Source: JAGVSR01 sp963708775
Lineage (GTDB): Bacteria > Pseudomonadota > Alphaproteobacteria > Rhizobiales > Hyphomicrobiaceae
DNA length: 64,000 bases
Assembly: GCA_963708775.1 (NCBI GenBank)
Contig: CAVPTI010000012.1
Span: forward strand, 62,001-126,000
Direction: 5' to 3'
Of the stretch, positions 9,589 to 21,331 are shown in pieces. Position numbers and translations under genes: made by a program. Below the pieces are notes generated by a model, which was given only the letters and a program-made list of their open reading frames with translations, did no database searches and was not told the DNA's origin. The stretch's first letter is position 1. Each line of letters starts with the position of its first letter.

Positions 9589-10155
9589 TGGGGTCTTTCA
9601 AAACTGACAATAGGGCTGTCTTGCACTGCCGCAGCAAACGAATGGGCATGTCCATTTCCGTCGCTGTCATCAGAGAAGGGGCTCGGCGCCCTGGCAGACC
9701 GCCCACTCCCGTGAGCCCGCTCAACAGGCGATATGTAAGCCAACCGGGCATCTTCCTATACTGCTAGGACAAAATGCATATGCGTAGCTAGGGAACAAAG
9801 CGCATTAGACCGATGCAACAGCACATTTTCGCGCTCAAAAAGCGAGCCAGTAACCCGCTGTAACGCCCCAGAAACGCGCCATTAACATGAACGGCTGATG
9901 AACGCCGCATTCAGAGGCTGTTCAGTGCCCCAAGCCCAAAGTGCACGGACCCTGAACCCTGCACGTCCCCGGCGTGATCCAAGAGGGCGCTCTGCTCAGG
10001 GTCAGGGCGCCCTCGATCATTTGCCACCCGCGCTGCCGCACCTGGAACTCCAGCTTTGCGCGCCGGTTGCTCTCCCTGCCAAAGCTAAATTGATCCAGAC
10101 AGTCACTTTTGATAGTTCATGGACTATCAAAAGTGAACCGGAGCAGCAGAAGACG
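9589..10155. other. Intergenic region between the exporter operon and the SOUL gene
   Basis: No convincing gene is seen. Divergent promoters for the exporter operon (minus) and the SOUL gene (plus) must lie here. One hairpin with 8-bp arms (GAGGGCGC at 9983-9990, GCGCCCTC at 10007-10014) and the perfect inverted repeat at 10103-10136 are the only structures noticed. The segment around 9750-9880 is more AT-rich than its surroundings and is the likelier promoter zone. Confidence 0.5.
10103..10136. promoter_or_regulatory. Perfect inverted repeat upstream of SOUL gene, candidate operator
   Basis: Arms TCACTTTTGATAGT (10103-10116) and ACTATCAAAAGTGA (10123-10136) are exact complements around a 6-nt centre TCATGG. 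The repeat ends 19 bp before the ATG of the SOUL gene. It has no T-tract and lies in front of a gene, so a regulator binding site (or a 5'-UTR hairpin that controls translation) fits better than a terminator. The cognate regulator is unknown. Confidence 0.55.
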
Positions 10156-10809
10156 ATGCGCCGTTTCCCATCTCGTGCCCTGACTTGGCCGCGAGCATTT
10201 TTATTGGTGGCAGCACTTCTCGTGGCCGCCTCTCTCGTTCCGAGTGTGATCGCCATGGCGTCCGACGAACCCTCCTACACCGTTGAAGTGAAGGACGGCG
10301 ATTTCGAAATCCGCCGCTATGCACCGCTTCTTGCCGCCGAAGTCACCGTCACGGGCGAACGCAGTGTGGCGATCAATCAGGGTTTCCGCCTGCTCGCCGA
10401 CTTCATCTTCGGCAACAATACCGCCCGCAAGAAAATCGACATGACCACGCCGGTGACCCAGCAGCCGAGCGAAAAGATCGCGATGACCGCTCCGGTGACG
10501 CAGCAAAGCGCGGGCGACGCCTGGAAGGTGCGCTTCATGATGCCCGCCGAATACACCGCTTCAACCCTGCCCGTTCCGAATGACAAGCGCGTCACGATCG
10601 TGTCCGTACCGGAAAAGCGCTTCGCCGTGGTCCAATTCTCGGGCTGGTCAAGTGAGGCCAACTTATCGGAACACAAGGCTCTTCTTGAAGCTTGGGTGAA
10701 ACAGAAGGCACTGACGCCTATCGCAGCCCCGATCGCAGCCTTCTACAATCCGCCCTGGTCGATCCCCTTCCTACGCCGCAACGAGTATCAGATCGAACTC
10801 GCCGATTGA
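10156..10809 (+). CDS. SOUL-family heme-binding protein, membrane-anchored or exported
   Basis: The product is 217 aa. An N-terminal Arg-rich start and hydrophobic stretch (FLLVAALLVAASLVPSVIAMA) form a signal or anchor. The SOUL domain follows: YTVEVKDGDFEIRRYAPLLA, the FGNN loop, two repeats of the MTTPVTQQ/MTAPVTQQ motif, FMMPAEYT, and a C-terminal Y-N-P-P-W-S-I-P-FLRRNEY. SOUL proteins bind heme or porphyrin. I start at the ATG at 10156, because the open frame extends upstream through low-complexity sequence and the inverted repeat. It is monocistronic, upstream of sodB. Confidence 0.85.
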   Translation: MRRFPSRALTWPRAFLLVAALLVAASLVPSVIAMASDEPSYTVEVKDGDFEIRRYAPLLAAEVTVTGERSVAINQGFRLLADFIFGNNTARKKIDMTTPVTQQPSEKIAMTAPVTQQSAGDAWKVRFMMPAEYTASTLPVPNDKRVTIVSVPEKRFAVVQFSGWSSEANLSEHKALLEAWVKQKALTPIAAPIAAFYNPPWSIPFLRRNEYQIELAD

Positions 10810-10949
10810 CGACCATAGGGAACCCAATCGTCCGCACACTTGTTTCGTTGGTGCGGCGCAGTTAGTTTGCGCGCCGCAACAATCCCTTTGCCAAGGCGAG
10901 AGCCCTCGCTCCTCCACACCGCCTTAACCGTCCTGACCGGAGACGTTCC

Positions 10950-11540
10950 ATGACCTTCAAACTCCCCGACCTGCCATACGCCTACGACGCTTTGCAGCCC
11001 TACATGTCGGCGGAAACATTGCAGTTTCATCACGATAAGCATCACCAGGCCTATGTCGATAACGGCAATAAACTCATCGTCGGCTCGGGTCTGGAAGGCA
11101 AATCCATTGAGGAAATCTGCGTCGCAGCGTTCGCGGGCAAGAATGCCGGCCTCGTCAACAACGTCGGCCAGCACTACAACCACATCCACTTCTGGAACTG
11201 GATGAAGCCCAACGGCGGCGGCAAGAAAATCCCCGGCCGGCTTGAGCGTCTGGCCGAAGAATACGGCGGCTTCGACAAGGTCCGCACCGACTTCCTCAAC
11301 GCCGGCGCCACGCAATTCGGCTCGGGCTGGGCCTGGCTGACGATCAAAGACGGCAAATTGGAAGTCGCGAAAACCCCCAACGGCGAAAACCCGCTGATGC
11401 ACGGCGCTCAGCCAATTCTCGGCGTCGACGTCTGGGAGCACAGCTATTACATCGACTATCGCAATGCCCGCCCGAAGTACCTCGAAGCCTGGTTCGACAA
11501 CCTCGTGAACTGGGACTATGTCGACCAGATGATGGGCTGA
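10950..11540 (+). CDS. sodB: Superoxide dismutase, Fe/Mn family
   Basis: Disproportionates superoxide in the cytoplasm. The 196-aa protein carries the four metal ligands in LQFHHDKHHQAYVDN (first His), QHYNHIHFWNWM (second His) and the DVWEHSYYIDY motif (Asp and His). The segment GATQFGSGWAWL with the Gln before FGSGW is typical of Fe-type enzymes, though metal use is inferred. A ribosome site (CGGAGA) precedes the ATG, and a strong terminator follows, so the gene is likely transcribed alone. Confidence 0.95.
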   Translation: MTFKLPDLPYAYDALQPYMSAETLQFHHDKHHQAYVDNGNKLIVGSGLEGKSIEEICVAAFAGKNAGLVNNVGQHYNHIHFWNWMKPNGGGKKIPGRLERLAEEYGGFDKVRTDFLNAGATQFGSGWAWLTIKDGKLEVAKTPNGENPLMHGAQPILGVDVWEHSYYIDYRNARPKYLEAWFDNLVNWDYVDQMMG

Positions 11541-11561
11541 CCCCAAAGTTGCTGACGTTTT

Positions 11562-11594
11562 GAAAAGCCACCTGGACCATCCAGGTGGCTTTTC
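11562..11594 (+). terminator. Rho-independent terminator of sodB
   Basis: A 15-bp perfect stem GAAAAGCCACCTGGA / TCCAGGTGGCTTTTC encloses a 3-nt loop. The right arm ends in a TTTT tract, 22 bp after the sodB stop. Confidence 0.88.
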
Positions 11595-11685
11595 TGCATC
11601 TGTGTTGCGCTGCCCCACTACCGCCGCGTTCATCCAATCTGTAGGACGATTAAATCGATTACGGACGATGTGACTCGGGGTCATA

Positions 11686-13080
11686 TTGGGGGGACGATTG
11701 CTGGCGCATTTTGCCAAAGTTGCGGTTTTGCTCGTCGCGGCGTTGGCTGGCGGTTGCGCCGGTGCGATTGACCGCACACCCGTTCCGAACGCGAAAATTG
11801 CTGAAACGGCTTCGATCCCCGACATCCCCGGCGCGCGCATCTGGGGTGACGAGGCGCCCAAAGACCTCAAGAACATCTACAAGACCTATCTGAAGGGCGT
11901 TCCCCAGCTTGGAGCCAGCGCACCCCTCGTCAACGGTCGGATGCAGATCGACATTCTCGCCCTCTCAGGCGGCGGATCCGATGGTGCCTTCGGTGCCGGT
12001 GTGCTGACGGGCTGGTCCGAGCGCGGCGATCGACCGGAATTCGAACAGGTGACCGGCGTTTCGGCCGGCTCGATTATCGCCCCATTCGCCTACTTGGGTC
12101 CTGAATACGACCCTCAACTGAAACAAATCTGGACCCAGTACCGCACCGATCAACTTGTGGTCCCGCAGATCGTCAACGGCCTACTGGGCGGTCAGGCCCT
12201 CACCGATACCGCCCCTCTGCGAAAACTCATCGCTCAGTACATCGATCGGGATTTCCTCAAGAAGGTCGCGCGCGAATACGAACGCGGTCGCCTTCTCACC
12301 GTCGGCACCACGAACCTCGACGCCAAGCGCCCGGTTGTCTGGAACATGGGCGCCATCGCACGCCACTACGACAATCCGGAAGCCGTTGAGTTATTCCGCG
12401 ATGTAATCTTGGCGTCCGCCGCCATTCCAGGACTGTTCCCGCCCGTCAAAATCAAGGTCAAGGCCGACGGCAAGATTTATGACGAGCTGCATGTGGACGG
12501 CGGTGTCACGCGCCAGATCTACGTGTCGTCGCTCAACGTGCCCTTCAAGACGTTCGACGTGCTCTACCCCAAGCCGCCCAATCGCCGACTGTACCTCGTC
12601 CACAATGGCAAGATGAATCCGCAATTCGGCGCTGTGACGCCATCCACGTTCCAGATCGCCGGTGAGTCCATCAACGCGTTGATGCTTTACCAGCACAAGG
12701 GCGACAACTACCGCATCTACCGCATGGCCAAGGACGCCAGCGCCGACTTCAACTCGATCGCTATCCCGCCAGACTTCGACCACGCCTCGAAAGAAAAATT
12801 CGACCTTGAATACCAGAAGGCGCTGTTCGACGAAGGCCTCCGCATGGGCAAAGCCAAGGAATGGCGCAAGAAGCCGGCCGATGTTCCCGCTGAACCGTCC
12901 ACGCGGGTTGCTTCACCTGAGCCGGCAGCCGCGCCCGCACCGGAAACTCCCGCAGCCGCTCCCGTCGATCAGCCCCCACCGGCCGCCGCTCCCGAAGCGG
13001 AACCCGTCGTGCCGCCCAAGCCGAACCAACCCGTTGCCATGGACCGCGTCTCAGAGCTCGAAACCGCCACACCGCGCTAA
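11686..13080 (+). CDS. Patatin-like phospholipase, lipoprotein
   Basis: The signal ends in a lipobox (LAGGC at about residues 20-24), predicting a lipid-anchored envelope protein. The patatin domain has the oxyanion loop SGGGSDGAFGAGVL (about 93-106), the nucleophile elbow GVSAGS and the catalytic Asp in HVDGGV. Members hydrolyse lipid acyl esters. The C-terminal 60 residues are a Pro/Ala/Glu-rich low-complexity tail. The start is uncertain: TTG at 11686 gives a good signal with Arg, while TTG at 11698 sits behind a GGGGGG stretch. A palindromic repeat follows directly. Confidence 0.85.
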   Translation: MGGRLLAHFAKVAVLLVAALAGGCAGAIDRTPVPNAKIAETASIPDIPGARIWGDEAPKDLKNIYKTYLKGVPQLGASAPLVNGRMQIDILALSGGGSDGAFGAGVLTGWSERGDRPEFEQVTGVSAGSIIAPFAYLGPEYDPQLKQIWTQYRTDQLVVPQIVNGLLGGQALTDTAPLRKLIAQYIDRDFLKKVAREYERGRLLTVGTTNLDAKRPVVWNMGAIARHYDNPEAVELFRDVILASAAIPGLFPPVKIKVKADGKIYDELHVDGGVTRQIYVSSLNVPFKTFDVLYPKPPNRRLYLVHNGKMNPQFGAVTPSTFQIAGESINALMLYQHKGDNYRIYRMAKDASADFNSIAIPPDFDHASKEKFDLEYQKALFDEGLRMGKAKEWRKKPADVPAEPSTRVASPEPAAAPAPETPAAAPVDQPPPAAAPEAEPVVPPKPNQPVAMDRVSELETATPR

Positions 13081-13083
13081 ACA

Positions 13084-13125
13084 GCGCATGGCGGGCCGGC
13101 TCCGGACAGCGGAGTCGCCATGCGC
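13084..13125. repeat. Intergenic palindromic element, copy 1
   Basis: The outer arms GCGCATGGC / GCCATGCGC (9 bp, perfect) surround an inner hairpin with the family core GCCGGCTCC...GGAGTC. It lies between the convergent stops of the patatin gene (13080) and the small exported gene (13128). It could act as a bidirectional terminator, but there is no T-tract. Confidence 0.65.
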
Positions 13126-13127
13126 CA

Positions 13128-13469
13128 TTAGACATGCTCGACGTAATTTTTGAGTGCGCGGATGCGCTCGACATAGGCCCGGCGGATGCAGAAGAACTTC
13201 GCCCCGCACGCGTTGCGCTCGGCGATCCAGGCCCGCTGCTCGCCCTTCACTCTTGCCGTCTGATCAAAATAGCGCGCCCGCTCCAGCGCCCGGCGATACC
13301 AGCTATCCATCCGCTCATCGAGATTGCCAAGCCACGGGTTCTCACACACCCGCACCTCGGCAGCGGTCTTACCGCTGAGCTCCATACAGCTGTAGCTAGC
13401 AGCCTTGGCAGGCGCATTGGTCACTGACATCAGTGCGGCGGCGGCGATGGCTCCGATCAGCAGCTTCAT
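13128..13469 (-). CDS. Exported LprI/DUF1311-like small protein
   Basis: The product is 113 aa with a signal peptide ending around APAKA (residue 23). The mature part has four or more cysteines and the pattern C-MELSGKTAAEVRVCENPWLGNLDERM...RRAL...QRAWIAERNACG, typical of the DUF1311 fold (LprI, lysozyme-inhibitor-like). The cysteines probably form disulfides in the periplasm. The start is supported by GGAG 8 bases upstream. Lysozyme inhibition is a family hypothesis only. Confidence 0.75.
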   Translation of the reverse strand: MKLLIGAIAAAALMSVTNAPAKAASYSCMELSGKTAAEVRVCENPWLGNLDERMDSWYRRALERARYFDQTARVKGEQRAWIAERNACGAKFFCIRRAYVERIRALKNYVEHV

Positions 13470-13558
13470 GGCGTGTCTCCAATCTCAGGGCGATGAGACG
13501 GAGATTGGCGCCGGGCGGCTGAATTGCCCGTGACGCGCACGTTCAGCGGCCGTTCACC

Positions 13559-13888
13559 TTACGGCTTTTCCGACAAGCTGTTCAGATAGCCCAAAAACGC
13601 TTCGATCTGCGGCGGATCGAATTTGAACACCGGCATGTCGGGATGCCCGGACACGATGCCCTCGGCCAGAGCTTCGGCGAGATTTTCGCTCGGATAGATC
13701 TCAACCACATCGCGGAACGGCGGTGCCTTCTCGTGCGGGCTCTTGTCCTCAAGCCCGATCGCATGACAGCGCGCGCACTTCTCTTCGACGAGAGCCCTGC
13801 CCTGGGCGATCATGTCCTCGTCGTCTGCAAACGCGACCGAAGTCAAACCCAGCAACAACCCGGCTGCCAAGAGCATAACTCGGTTCAT
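13559..13888 (-). CDS. Small class I c-type cytochrome
   Basis: The product is 109 aa. The signal peptide MNRVMLLAAGLLLGLTSVAFA is followed by one heme-binding CARCH motif (about residues 38-42) and a likely Met ligand in HPDMPVF. The C-terminal helix AFLGYLNSLSEKP is typical of cytochrome c. The start at 13888 is chosen by AAGGAG 8 bases upstream. It probably shuttles electrons in the periplasm; its partner is not visible. It sits upstream of the small DUF1311-like gene on the same strand. Confidence 0.88.
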   Translation of the reverse strand: MNRVMLLAAGLLLGLTSVAFADDEDMIAQGRALVEEKCARCHAIGLEDKSPHEKAPPFRDVVEIYPSENLAEALAEGIVSGHPDMPVFKFDPPQIEAFLGYLNSLSEKP

Positions 13889-13968
13889 GGGCTTCACTCC
13901 TTGCCGGCTGCACCACGTACGACGTGCCGGCGTTCGCACCATCGCGGCCTTGATACCGATCAAACGGA

Positions 13969-15480
13969 CTAGCGCCGTCCACCCTTGATCGACCCGACGA
14001 TGATGCTCTTGATGGTCGAAGCAATCGTGCGCGACAGCGACCGTTGCAATTCCTTGCCGATCATTTCGCCCATGCCCTGTTGACCACGCTTCGTTCCGGT
14101 CTTGCTTCCGGTCGAAGATCCACCGCCGAGGATCACGTCCGCCCAGCTTCCGCCTTCGCCGGCGTTCGCCTGCTGCGCGGCGTCTTCCGTGCGCTTAGCC
14201 AGCATCTCGTGCGCGCTCTCGCGATCGACCGCTTCCTCGTACTTCCCAAACACCGGGCTGTACTCGATCACACTCAGCCGCTCGTCTTTGGTGACGGGGC
14301 CCATGCGGCCTTCCGGCGGACGAATAAAGGTCCGCTGCACCATGGACGGCTCACCCTTGTTTTCGAGCATGGAGACGAGCGCCTCGCCCACCTTGAGCTC
14401 CATGATCACCTTTTCGGTGTCGAGCTCCGGATTCTTGCGGAACGTCGTCGCCGCCGCCTTCACGGCCTTCTGCTCCTGTGGCGTGAAGGCACGCAGCGCA
14501 TGCTGCACGCGATTGCCGAGCTGCGCCGACACACTATTCGGAACGTCCATCGGGTTCTGCGTGATGAAGTAGACACCCACACCCTTCGAGCGAATGAGCC
14601 GCGCCACCTGCTCGATGCGTTCCAACAGCGCCTTCGGGGCTTCGTTGAACAGCAAATGCGCTTCGTCGAAGAAGAACACGAGTTTTGGCTTGGGCTGATC
14701 GCCCACTTCCGGCAGCGTCATCCACAGCTTCGACAGCATCCACAGCAGGAAGGTCGCGTAGAGCCGTGGCTTCTCCATCAGCTTGTCGGCAGCGAGCATC
14801 GACACGACGCCCCGCCCATCCGGCGCCAAGCGTATGAAATCCATGATATCGAGGGCCGGTTCTCCGAAGAACTGGCTGGCGCCCTGCTCTTCGAGCACAA
14901 GGAACCGCCGCTGGATCGAGCCCACCGACGTCGCTGCTACGTTGCCGTATTTTGCCCCGATCTCCTTCGACCGCTCCGCGATGTTGTTCATCAGCGAGCG
15001 CAGGTCTTTCAGATCGACGAGCGGCATCTTCTCATCCGCCGCCACGCGGAAGGCAATGTTCAGAACGCCTTCCTGCACCTCGTTGAGTTCTAGTAGGCGC
15101 GACAGCAGCAGCGGCCCCATGTCCTGCACCGTCGCGCGGATCGGATGACCCTGCTCGCCGAACACATCCCAGAAGATCGTCGGATACGCACGGTTCTCGT
15201 ACCCGTCCCCGAGCCCCACCTCACCCGCGCGCTTGATGAGAAAATCTTTCGGCTCGCCCACCGCCGCGATGCCCGAAAGGTCGCCCTTGATGTCGGCTGC
15301 GAACACCGGCACGCCCGCCGCCGAAAATCCCTCCGCCAGCACCTGCAGCGTGACCGTCTTGCCCGTCCCCGTCGCTCCGGTAATGAGACCGTGCCGGTTG
15401 GCGAGCTTGAGGTCGAGATATTCCGGCTTGATGCTCTTCCCGACGAAGATCCGGCCGTCCTGCAAAACCTGCTCGCTCAT
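13969..15480 (-). CDS. HerA-like ATPase (DUF853, YjgR family)
   Basis: The product is 503 aa. The Walker A region GLITGATGTGKTVTLQVLAE (about residues 34-53), Walker B LVFFFDEAHLLF and the motif YFITQNPMDVPNSVSAQLGN belong to the HerA/FtsK superfamily DUF853 branch. A low-complexity Gly/Ser/Lys segment precedes a C-terminal helix near residue 460. Its role (DNA or protein translocation) is unknown in this branch. The start at MSEQVLQDGRIFVGKSIKPE is chosen from the family N-terminus. It is divergent from mutA. Confidence 0.87.
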   Translation of the reverse strand: MSEQVLQDGRIFVGKSIKPEYLDLKLANRHGLITGATGTGKTVTLQVLAEGFSAAGVPVFAADIKGDLSGIAAVGEPKDFLIKRAGEVGLGDGYENRAYPTIFWDVFGEQGHPIRATVQDMGPLLLSRLLELNEVQEGVLNIAFRVAADEKMPLVDLKDLRSLMNNIAERSKEIGAKYGNVAATSVGSIQRRFLVLEEQGASQFFGEPALDIMDFIRLAPDGRGVVSMLAADKLMEKPRLYATFLLWMLSKLWMTLPEVGDQPKPKLVFFFDEAHLLFNEAPKALLERIEQVARLIRSKGVGVYFITQNPMDVPNSVSAQLGNRVQHALRAFTPQEQKAVKAAATTFRKNPELDTEKVIMELKVGEALVSMLENKGEPSMVQRTFIRPPEGRMGPVTKDERLSVIEYSPVFGKYEEAVDRESAHEMLAKRTEDAAQQANAGEGGSWADVILGGGSSTGSKTGTKRGQQGMGEMIGKELQRSLSRTIASTIKSIIVGSIKGGRR

Positions 15481-15791
15481 GGATCGCCGCTCCACATTCT
15501 AAAGACGTCATCCGCGGTCCCTCGCGCCAGCCAACGATCGACTCGCATGGGCCACAACCTTAGGAATCCTCTTGGCACGGCCGACCCCCGCATTGCAAAC
15601 CCTGGTTGCATGGCTCACTAACGCTCCGCCGCGCGAAACTGTTTCCCGCCGCTGCGGCGACAAGCCGGAGCGGCATGTGACCGTTTTTTGAATGCAGAAC
15701 CGGCAGCTTGCCCCTATAGACAGCGCGAGCTTGAGATGGGCCTGACGCGCCGCCATATGCGCTCGCGCCCCCGACAGATGGACCGCCGCCG
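15481..15791. other. Divergent promoter region between HerA-like gene and mutA
   Basis: No gene is supported. The region separates two divergent genes, so it should hold both promoters. I see no operator-like repeat and no recognisable riboswitch, although mutA encodes part of a B12-dependent enzyme. Confidence 0.4.
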
Positions 15792-17697
15792 ATGACCGTC
15801 CCCACCTCGACCGATGCGCCCGTCCTGCCGCTGGCCACCGGCTTCACGCCAGCCACGCGCGACGCTTGGCTTGCCCTCGTCGATAAGGCCATCAAGGGTG
15901 CCGACTTCGAAAAGAAGATGGTCTCCAAGACCGCGGACGGCCTGCGGATCGAACCGATCTACACGCCCGCCGATGTGCTCCCCTATGCGGCCGCTGCCAT
16001 CCCCGGTGCGGCCCCCCTGACGCGCGGCACCCACGCCGAGCCCAACGGCCTTGGCTGGGATATCCGCCAATACCACTCCGGCACCGACGCCAAAGCGATC
16101 AACGCCGCCATCCTCGAAGACCTCAACGGCGGCACGACGTCGATCGCGCTCGAGATTGGCGGCGGCAACGGGCTGCCCGCCACTGCCGAAGCCCTCACAG
16201 CGGCGCTCGACGGCGTTCTCCTCGACATCTGCCCCGTCACGCTGATCGCCCACGAGAACACGCCCGATGCTGCCAAAGCGCTCATCGCCGTCTGGGAGAA
16301 GCAGGGCCTCGCGCCGGCAAAGCGCCGTGGCGGTTTCGGCTTCGATCCGCTCGGCACGCTGGCTGTGTTCGGCGCGCTTTCCAAGCCGATCGAGGCCGCG
16401 CTCGCCGACGCCGCTGCTCTCATCATCGCCACCAAGGATATGCCCGGCGTCACGGCACTCGCCTCCGACGGCCACGCCTACCACTGCGCCGGCGCGACGG
16501 AAGCGCAGGAACTGGCGGCGATGCTCTCGACCATCGTCGCCTACCTGCGCGCCGCCGACAAAGCCGGCATCGCACCCGCCGATGCGCTGCCCAAGATCGC
16601 CGTCACCCTCGCCGTCGACGCCGACCAGTTCCTCGACATCGCCAAGCTGCGCGCCGCCCGCCGCCTGATCTGGCGCATCGCTGAGGCCTCGGGCGCCGGC
16701 GACGCCGCAGCAAAAGTCACGCTCCAGGTCGTGACCTCCTGGCGCATGCTCGCCAAGCGCGACCCGTGGACCAACATCATCCGCACCGCCATCGCCTGCG
16801 CCGGCGGCGCGCTCGGCGGCGCCGACAGCATCACCGTGTTGCCGTTCACATTCCCGCTCGGCGAGACCGACAGCTTCGCCCGCCGCGTCGCCCGCAACAT
16901 CCAGATCGTCTGCCAGGAAGAGAGCAATCTCGGCCGCGTCGTCGATCCGGCCGGCGGCTCCTGGTATGTCGAAAAGCTCACCGAAGACCTCGCCCAGAAG
17001 GCATGGTCGCTGTTCCAGGACATCGAGAAGCAGGGTGGCATCGCCGCCGCACTTCAGTCCGGCTACGTTCAGGCCGAAATCGCCAAGAGCGCCGAAGCCA
17101 AAACCAAAGCGATCGCAACAGGTCGCGCCGAACTGACCGGCGTCTCGGCCTTCCCGATCCTGGGCGACGACGGCATCGCGCCCAAGCCGTGGCCGCACAC
17201 GCCTCCGGCGAAGACCAGCCCCCGCCGTCACAGTGACGCCGCTCAAGATGTCCCGCCTCGGCGAGCCGTTCGAAGCCTTGCGCGACGCCGCCGACGCCCG
17301 CGCCGCCAAAGCCGGCAAGCCGTTCGCCGTGTTCCTGGCGAGCCTCGGCCAAGTCGTCGAACACAACGTCCGCTCGACGTGGATCAAGAACTATCTCGCT
17401 GCCGGCGGCATCGCAGCCAACATGAGCGACGGCTACCCGAATGCCGAAGCCGCCGCCGCCGCCTTCAAAGCGTCTGGTCTCGACGCCGCCTGCATCTGCT
17501 CCTCCGACGCCGTGAACGCCGAACATGCCGAAGCCACCGCCAAAGCCCTCAAAGCTGCCGGCGCCAAGCTCGTCCTGATGGCCGGCCGCCCCGGCGACCG
17601 CGAAGCCGCCCTCAAAGCCGCGGGTGTGGACCAGTTCCTGTTTGCAGGGCAAGATGCCGTCACGATATTGCGAGACCTGCAGGAGAAGCTCGGTTGA
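15792..17697 (+). CDS. mutA: Methylmalonyl-CoA mutase, small subunit (frameshifted)
   Basis: Partner subunit of the adenosylcobalamin-dependent mutase that interconverts methylmalonyl-CoA and succinyl-CoA. The catalytic-like TIM-barrel part has LGWDIRQYHSG, QVVTSWRMLAKRDPWTNIIR, TVLPFTFPLGETDSFARRVA and DPAGGSWYVEKLTEDLA. The C-terminal cobalamin-binding-like domain (RLGEPFEALRDAADA ... FLASLG) lies one base over. The extra base is in the CCCCC run at about 17218-17223; removing it gives KTSPAVTVTPLKMSRLGEPF and 634 aa, the family length. The small subunit lacks the DxHxxG cobalamin ligand, as expected (SLGQVVEH here). A Uma2 gene starts within its stop. Confidence 0.92.
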
Positions 17698-18277
17698 CGA
17701 CCACCGCCCCAAAATCACCGCCACGGATGTCCGTGGCTGAGTTCCTTGATTGGGACGGCGGGGGCTTTGTGGGCAAGCTGGAATTGATCAACGGCGAAGT
17801 CCGCGCCATGTCCCCGGCCAGCGGCACGCATGCTCTCATACAGGCGAACTTAGCCGGACTTGATTTGGCACACACCTCCGCGCCACCAAGCGTCCATGCC
17901 GCGTCGGCACCGAAGCCCCTATCGTTCCTCGGTTCCACGCCAACGACAACATCCGCGCGCCTGACCTCTCGGTGACGTGCCAAACCTCGCCTCCCGGCAA
18001 GGTTTTTCCCGACCCGGTGCTGATCATCGAAGTGCTCTCCCCCAGCAACCTGCGCGAGACTTGGGAAAGCATCCGCGCCTGCGCGACCATTCCCTCGCTT
18101 GCCGAGATCATGGTCGTCGACAGCGAACGCGTCCTTGTCGAAATCTACCGCAAACTGCCCGAAGGCGGCTGGCCCACGGAACCCGACGAACGGGCTCAGT
18201 CGGGTGCGATCAAGCTGACATCGATCGAGGCGAACATAGACGTCGCCGACATCTATTCCGGCACCCATCTCGTCTGA
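17694..18277 (+). CDS. Uma2-family (DUF820) restriction-endonuclease-like protein, frameshifted
   Basis: The N-terminal MSVAEFLDWDGGG...KLELINGEVRAMSPASGTHA and C-terminal DNIRAPDLSVTC...DPVLIIEVLSPSN...WESIRACATIPSLAEIMVVDS segments match the Uma2 PD-(D/E)xK-like fold: Glu in ELINGE, Asp in APDLSV, and EVLSPS. The two parts are in different frames. Two extra bases between about 17845 and 17890 would restore LAGLIWHTLRATKRPCRVGTEAP and about 193 aa, the usual size. It may be a genuine pseudogene, because Uma2 genes are dispensable, or share the assembly problem of its neighbours. Its TTG start overlaps the mutA stop. Confidence 0.7.
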
Positions 18278-18295
18278 GATCAGCTGAGATCCGCT

Positions 18296-19054
18296 TCAGC
18301 GGTTCTTGTCCGAAAACAACTTCGATTCCTTCTTCGCCGACGCCAGCACGGCCTCCGCACTTTCGCGCGTCTGCGCCAGTTCGCGCCGGATCGACTGTGT
18401 CACCCACCGGTCGCCCGCCTGCATGAACGCCGTCACGATCAAGAACCGCAGCGGCTTGCCGGACGGCGAAAACACGATCCTCAAAGACGACAGGTAACAG
18501 GCGTGCTCGTCCTCTCCGATCACGCCGAGAAAGATCTCCGGCTTGTCGTAGGAGAGCTTGGCGTTTGCCGTCTTCACCATCTCGGCGAAATCCGCGCCCT
18601 CGTAGCGTGGATGCCCCCACTTCGCCGACTGCGCGTCCTGGCAAAGCTGCGCCACCGCACCGGCCGACCCCAGGCTGCGGTCGTCGTCGCTCGGATACGT
18701 CACGATATTCTTTTCGATCGCCACCCATTCGGGCAGCCACTCGGCAGCGCCCGACCGCGCCGCATCCAGTGACGCACACGGCACATACAGCGCCATCAGT
18801 TCCGTTCCCGATTTCAGCCCCGGCTCGAATCCCGTCGCATGCCCGGGCTTTCCGGCTTCCGCCGTGTCATAGGCGCAGTGCCCGTCCGGCGCCTCCAGCT
18901 TGAGAACCGGCTCCGGCGACGGGGCTTCGCGCACCGGCACATCGTCACCCGAAGCCGCCCACGCTGATCCCGCCGCTCCCATCCCCAACCCGATGGCCCA
19001 CAAGCCCACCGCTACCGTGTTGAAAAGCCTGAGCGGTTTCGCTACCACCACCAT
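18296..19054 (-). CDS. Exported protein of unknown function
   Basis: The product is 252 aa. It has a signal peptide (VGLWAIGLGMGAAGSAWAAS, about 16-35) and a mature domain with a few cysteines (GHCAYDTAEAG, YVPCASLDAA, QLCQDA, EHACYLSSLR) that could pair in the periplasm. I recognise no family. The start at MVVVAKPLR is chosen by GGGAGGGG 8 bases upstream. It lies convergent to the Uma2 gene and divergent from mutB, with 107 bp between starts. Confidence 0.6.
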   Translation of the reverse strand: MVVVAKPLRLFNTVAVGLWAIGLGMGAAGSAWAASGDDVPVREAPSPEPVLKLEAPDGHCAYDTAEAGKPGHATGFEPGLKSGTELMALYVPCASLDAARSGAAEWLPEWVAIEKNIVTYPSDDDRSLGSAGAVAQLCQDAQSAKWGHPRYEGADFAEMVKTANAKLSYDKPEIFLGVIGEDEHACYLSSLRIVFSPSGKPLRFLIVTAFMQAGDRWVTQSIRRELAQTRESAEAVLASAKKESKLFSDKNR

Positions 19055-19161
19055 TGCACCGCCCCTCCCGAGAGCCGTCCGGGGCGATGTTCGCCGCATC
19101 GCCTTCTGCGCGTCTTGTATGCTACCAAAGCCTACGAGAAGAGCCTCCGTCAGAGATCAAC

Positions 19162-21325
<2,164 letters not shown>

Positions 21326-21331
21326 GGCTGT

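Noticed and set aside
9365..9751. Minus-strand protein overlapping the start of the efflux adaptor gene
   Set aside because: It lies out of frame over the conserved adaptor N-terminus and has no recognisable features.
15481..15791. B12 riboswitch in front of mutA
   Set aside because: No B12 box or GGGAA / CCCGC pattern was seen; B12-using enzymes often lack such control.
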